Shown here piece after piece: positions 34,045-36,555 of a stretch of 36,555 bases of DNA. The stretch is taken from NCBI GenBank assembly GCA_016125385.1, contig WGLV01000062.1:1-36555 (forward strand), given 5' to 3'. The notes under the pieces were generated by a model. That model made no database searches. It was not told where the DNA came from and saw only the letters and a list, made by a program, of their open reading frames with translations. The position numbers were made by a program, and so were the translations under genes. Origin of the DNA: a bacterium. GTDB lineage: Bacteria; Hinthialibacterota; Hinthialibacteria; Hinthialibacterales; Hinthialibacteraceae. Each line of letters begins with the position of its first letter. The stretch's first letter is position 1.

Positions 34045-36555
34045 TTAGTTTTTCACGAACTTCACAAACGTTGGATTTTCCGTCACACCGGATACGGTGA
34101 TCTGGGTTAAAGGCGAATTCCAAGATGCGCTCATCAAACCAGAACCGAGTGTCGCAAACACATCATTTGGTTGCTGACTGAAATCGAACTGGTGGACCGA
34201 CCTTGTAAAACCGTCCACGAAGTTATCAGTAACAGCAACAGATCGTTGGGAGCCACTTATGGGGCGATAATATCTCTCTCGCTGGTTGTATCTCCAAATG
34301 GCAAGCCAATAAGTTGTTTCAGCGGCGTTCGACCACCCACAGTAGGCAAGATAATCGCCCGGACCTGTAGGAGGAATTGTCGTAAATGGAATCCAAATCT
34401 TATTGTCGTCCGCGTCGATGTTAATTTCATTATCACCGTAGAGTTTTCGCGACAAGTAACGGACATCGCGATCAGGGCCACAATCGATGATACCGCCTGA
34501 TGGCTGGCCATGAAAGCCTGTTTGGTGCTCATTCCAGGCATGTTGAAAATAATAATTCTTTTCCCACCCAATTCCATTCAAATACTGCATCGTCGAGAAT
34601 ATTAACGTGGATCGAAGATAGTAAACTGCCTGAGTGTATTCCGAAGGAGCAATTTCATCAGATAATTGATTTGTTAAGGGTCCGTAAACGTAATTGGCTT
34701 CAGGGCTGAATCCGTATTCCGTACAGGCGAAATTAGGGAAATAGCCATACTGGTTACAAATTGCATGCAACTGACTCAAACGATTTTTCATTTCGGAGAC
34801 ACCTGTTCCGTCACGATATTCCGGATTCCAGTGCCCCGTATAGAGATGAATGGATAGCGTCTCTGGCAACATGGAAACGTCATGATCGGTTCTAATCTTG
34901 CTGACGAATCCCTTCATGAATTCAGTAACGGTACCATGCCCATTATTAGGATTGGCATCCAAACTTGAGTGATTTTCAACACTGCCGCCGCTATAGATAA
35001 CCATGTTAGGCCATTGCGCTTTAATGGCGTTCCGAACCGCGATGTAATATTCAGCAAAATCAGCGCCATCATCCATGTCGCCAAACCAGTCTCCCGGTCG
35101 CGAACCCGTGCTCCCGGTTAAATCGCCCGTACCATTCCACCAATCACCTTCTTCTTCATTGCCGATCTCGACTCCAATGATGGTTCCATTGTTCATGTAC
35201 TTCCTTACGGATGCATAATTCGGATCGTTTGGATTGTGATAGTTCAGCACGCCCATCACGTAATCCGTAAATTGAGCGGCAGTGGATGCTGAATGAATAT
35301 TTTTAATAGGGAACACAGGAACGACTTTAATTCCGTTGCTTTCAGCATACCATAGATAATGGAAAAATGGATATCCTTGATCTTCAACTCCTGCAAAATA
35401 TCTGGATACGAATAGTTTGTCCGTAGTCTGATTACTCATTCTCTGATTCACAGTGAATGTTGTCCCAACATCATAGCCATTTCCATTATCCGCGCCAAAC
35501 TGGGTTGCCTCATATTCAACTGTAAGCACCGGCCTTTCGTTTGTCGTTGTGTATTCAGAAGTTTTAAATTCAATGTAGCGGCTCACCAATCCATCCGAGT
35601 TTTCTCTTTTCACCAAAAATCCATTCGTACCTACGGAATAAATATCAGATGAATAATGAGATTTAAAAATCTGTGACACATCGATGACGACTTCCTGATT
35701 CTCCATGCTTTCATCGATTGCTTTCGGTCTGCTCACATACTTGCTCGCCTCAAAATCTCCACCGGGAGTCCCCCATGTCGGCCCATACGACCGATAGAAC
35801 CAATTCGTATAATAATCCGACCAACTATTGGTGACCTTATAGGCTCGAATGTTGTACGTGTTTCCCTGCAAATCAATATACCGAGTATTCAAACTGAGCG
35901 TCGCTCCCAGGATATTCAATCCAGCCAGCGCGTCGCCAACGTCAAATTTGACCAAAAAACGATCTTCACGGCTCAAACTCACGACGGAATTATTGTAATA
36001 AGTCGTATACTGATTTTCATAATCAATGAGAGTATCCTGCATGTAGCCGCCAGAATCAAATGTCATGGGAGGATCGATAACGAATGCTTCACCGTTAGTT
36101 TCCTTTATGCCATCCAGGGAAATGGATATTTCCGCATTTCCTTTACCGTCTTCTTCCAAAATCCATTTTTGATAAGATTGGATCAGATTCATCCCATCTT
36201 TCTTGATTTCTTCACCAACATCGTCAACAAAGTAGGCGTCCACCGGCTTGACATAGTGAAGGCGTTTGCCGTTCCGATAGAATTCCAAAGCCGATTGGCT
36301 GACATCCAGCGCGTCGGCGTAGAGGTCGCGCGGCTGGCCGCCCTGGCGCGCCTCGCCGAGGATCGACACCCCGGGGATGTCGAACTTCGCGGTGAGGAAC
36401 TCGCCGCTCGCGGCTGATTTGATCGCGTCCAGCCGGTTCTTTTTCACGATCACATCCACTTTCATGATGTCATTGATATATCGCACTTCGAAATCAACGT
36501 CAGGGAAGACGTCCGCCCAGCGGATGCGGTCGCCCAGAACGCTGAAGCGGGAAAA
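34045..36555 (-). CDS. Clan GH-A-like glycosidase with DNRLRE domain (cassette copy B), 5' end outside window
   Basis: The frame is open from the right edge to the stop at 34045, about 836 residues. The right-edge residues FSRFSVLGDRIRWADVFPDV correspond to residues of copy A near 128-147, so roughly 130 N-terminal residues, including any signal peptide, are missing. A DNRLRE-like domain follows, then a TIM-barrel-like domain. VEIGNEEEGDWW holds the putative acid/base Glu (codon at 35155-35157) and CTEYGFSPEAN the nucleophile (codon at 34717-34719), 146 residues apart. Both motifs match copy A. The first 65 residues visible here are 63/65 identical to copy A, and then identity falls abruptly. 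The body is AT-rich. The substrate is unknown. Confidence 0.72.
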   Translation of the reverse strand, partial: FSRFSVLGDRIRWADVFPDVDFEVRYINDIMKVDVIVKKNRLDAIKSAASGEFLTAKFDIPGVSILGEARQGGQPRDLYADALDVSQSALEFYRNGKRLHYVKPVDAYFVDDVGEEIKKDGMNLIQSYQKWILEEDGKGNAEISISLDGIKETNGEAFVIDPPMTFDSGGYMQDTLIDYENQYTTYYNNSVVSLSREDRFLVKFDVGDALAGLNILGATLSLNTRYIDLQGNTYNIRAYKVTNSWSDYYTNWFYRSYGPTWGTPGGDFEASKYVSRPKAIDESMENQEVVIDVSQIFKSHYSSDIYSVGTNGFLVKRENSDGLVSRYIEFKTSEYTTTNERPVLTVEYEATQFGADNGNGYDVGTTFTVNQRMSNQTTDKLFVSRYFAGVEDQGYPFFHYLWYAESNGIKVVPVFPIKNIHSASTAAQFTDYVMGVLNYHNPNDPNYASVRKYMNNGTIIGVEIGNEEEGDWWNGTGDLTGSTGSRPGDWFGDMDDGADFAEYYIAVRNAIKAQWPNMVIYSGGSVENHSSLDANPNNGHGTVTEFMKGFVSKIRTDHDVSMLPETLSIHLYTGHWNPEYRDGTGVSEMKNRLSQLHAICNQYGYFPNFACTEYGFSPEANYVYGPLTNQLSDEIAPSEYTQAVYYLRSTLIFSTMQYLNGIGWEKNYYFQHAWNEHQTGFHGQPSGGIIDCGPDRDVRYLSRKLYGDNEINIDADDNKIWIPFTTIPPTGPGDYLAYCGWSNAAETTYWLAIWRYNQRERYYRPISGSQRSVAVTDNFVDGFTRSVHQFDFSQQPNDVFATLGSGLMSASWNSPLTQITVSGVTENPTFVKFVKN

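Noticed and set aside
1-36555. tRNA, rRNA, CRISPR array, transposase or prophage
   Set aside because: A read-through for T-loop-like sequences, repeat-spacer patterns and mobile-element proteins found no convincing example.

Overview
The window looks like a chromosomal contig from an uncultured, GC-rich, Gram-negative environmental bacterium. The gene content (VCBS/ASPIC giant protein, SUMF1-type proteins, TolB-like propellers, CBM9-type modules, many signal peptides) recalls Planctomycetes-like or other poorly sampled phyla such as Hydrogenedentota or Sumerlaeota. No rRNA gene or other phylogenetic marker is present to settle this, so the placement is an inference. No rRNA, tRNA, CRISPR array, transposase or phage gene was seen.

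Positions 1-11.3 kb hold dense housekeeping and orphan genes: the 3' end of an NhaC-type antiporter, gatB (reverse), a 931-residue multi-pass membrane protein, metG, a secreted tandem SUMF1-domain protein lacking the FGE cysteine pair, a stand-alone FliG C-terminal domain, an orphan pyruvate:ferredoxin oxidoreductase alpha-like protein, and a DtxR-type regulator with a four-cysteine tail. Positions 11.3-18.2 kb hold a TetR regulator coupled to an ABC1/UbiB-type kinase (with two operator-like palindromes upstream), a 945-residue TPR/VCBS/ASPIC exported protein, a DUF1289 protein, a cold-shock protein and a radical SAM protein. Positions 18.2-23.6 kb contain an AT-rich, hairpin-filled leader with a near-consensus promoter, two proteins of unknown function, a KtrB/KtrA potassium-uptake pair and a secreted PRC-barrel protein.

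Positions 23.6 kb to the right edge form an accessory region made almost entirely of predicted secreted proteins. Its core is a two-gene cassette present twice on the minus strand: a large clan GH-A-like glycosidase (N-terminal module, DNRLRE/CBM96-like domain, TIM-barrel-like domain with GNEEE and TEYGFSP motifs), followed 17-19 bp later by a secreted WD40-like beta-propeller of about 365 residues. The second copy runs off the right edge. Between the copies lies a divergent gene pair: a protein with two copies of a beta-sandwich module plus a CBM9-like domain, and a protein with one copy of the same module fused to a six-blade TolB-like propeller. The two glycosidase genes share a 185-bp block in their N-terminal modules (177/185 identical by hand count), after which they diverge sharply and become AT-rich. 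This points to module shuffling or gene conversion. The most plausible overall role is extracellular carbohydrate recognition or breakdown; this is inferred from domains and neighbours only. The GH-plus-propeller cassette is the best candidate here for an undescribed system.
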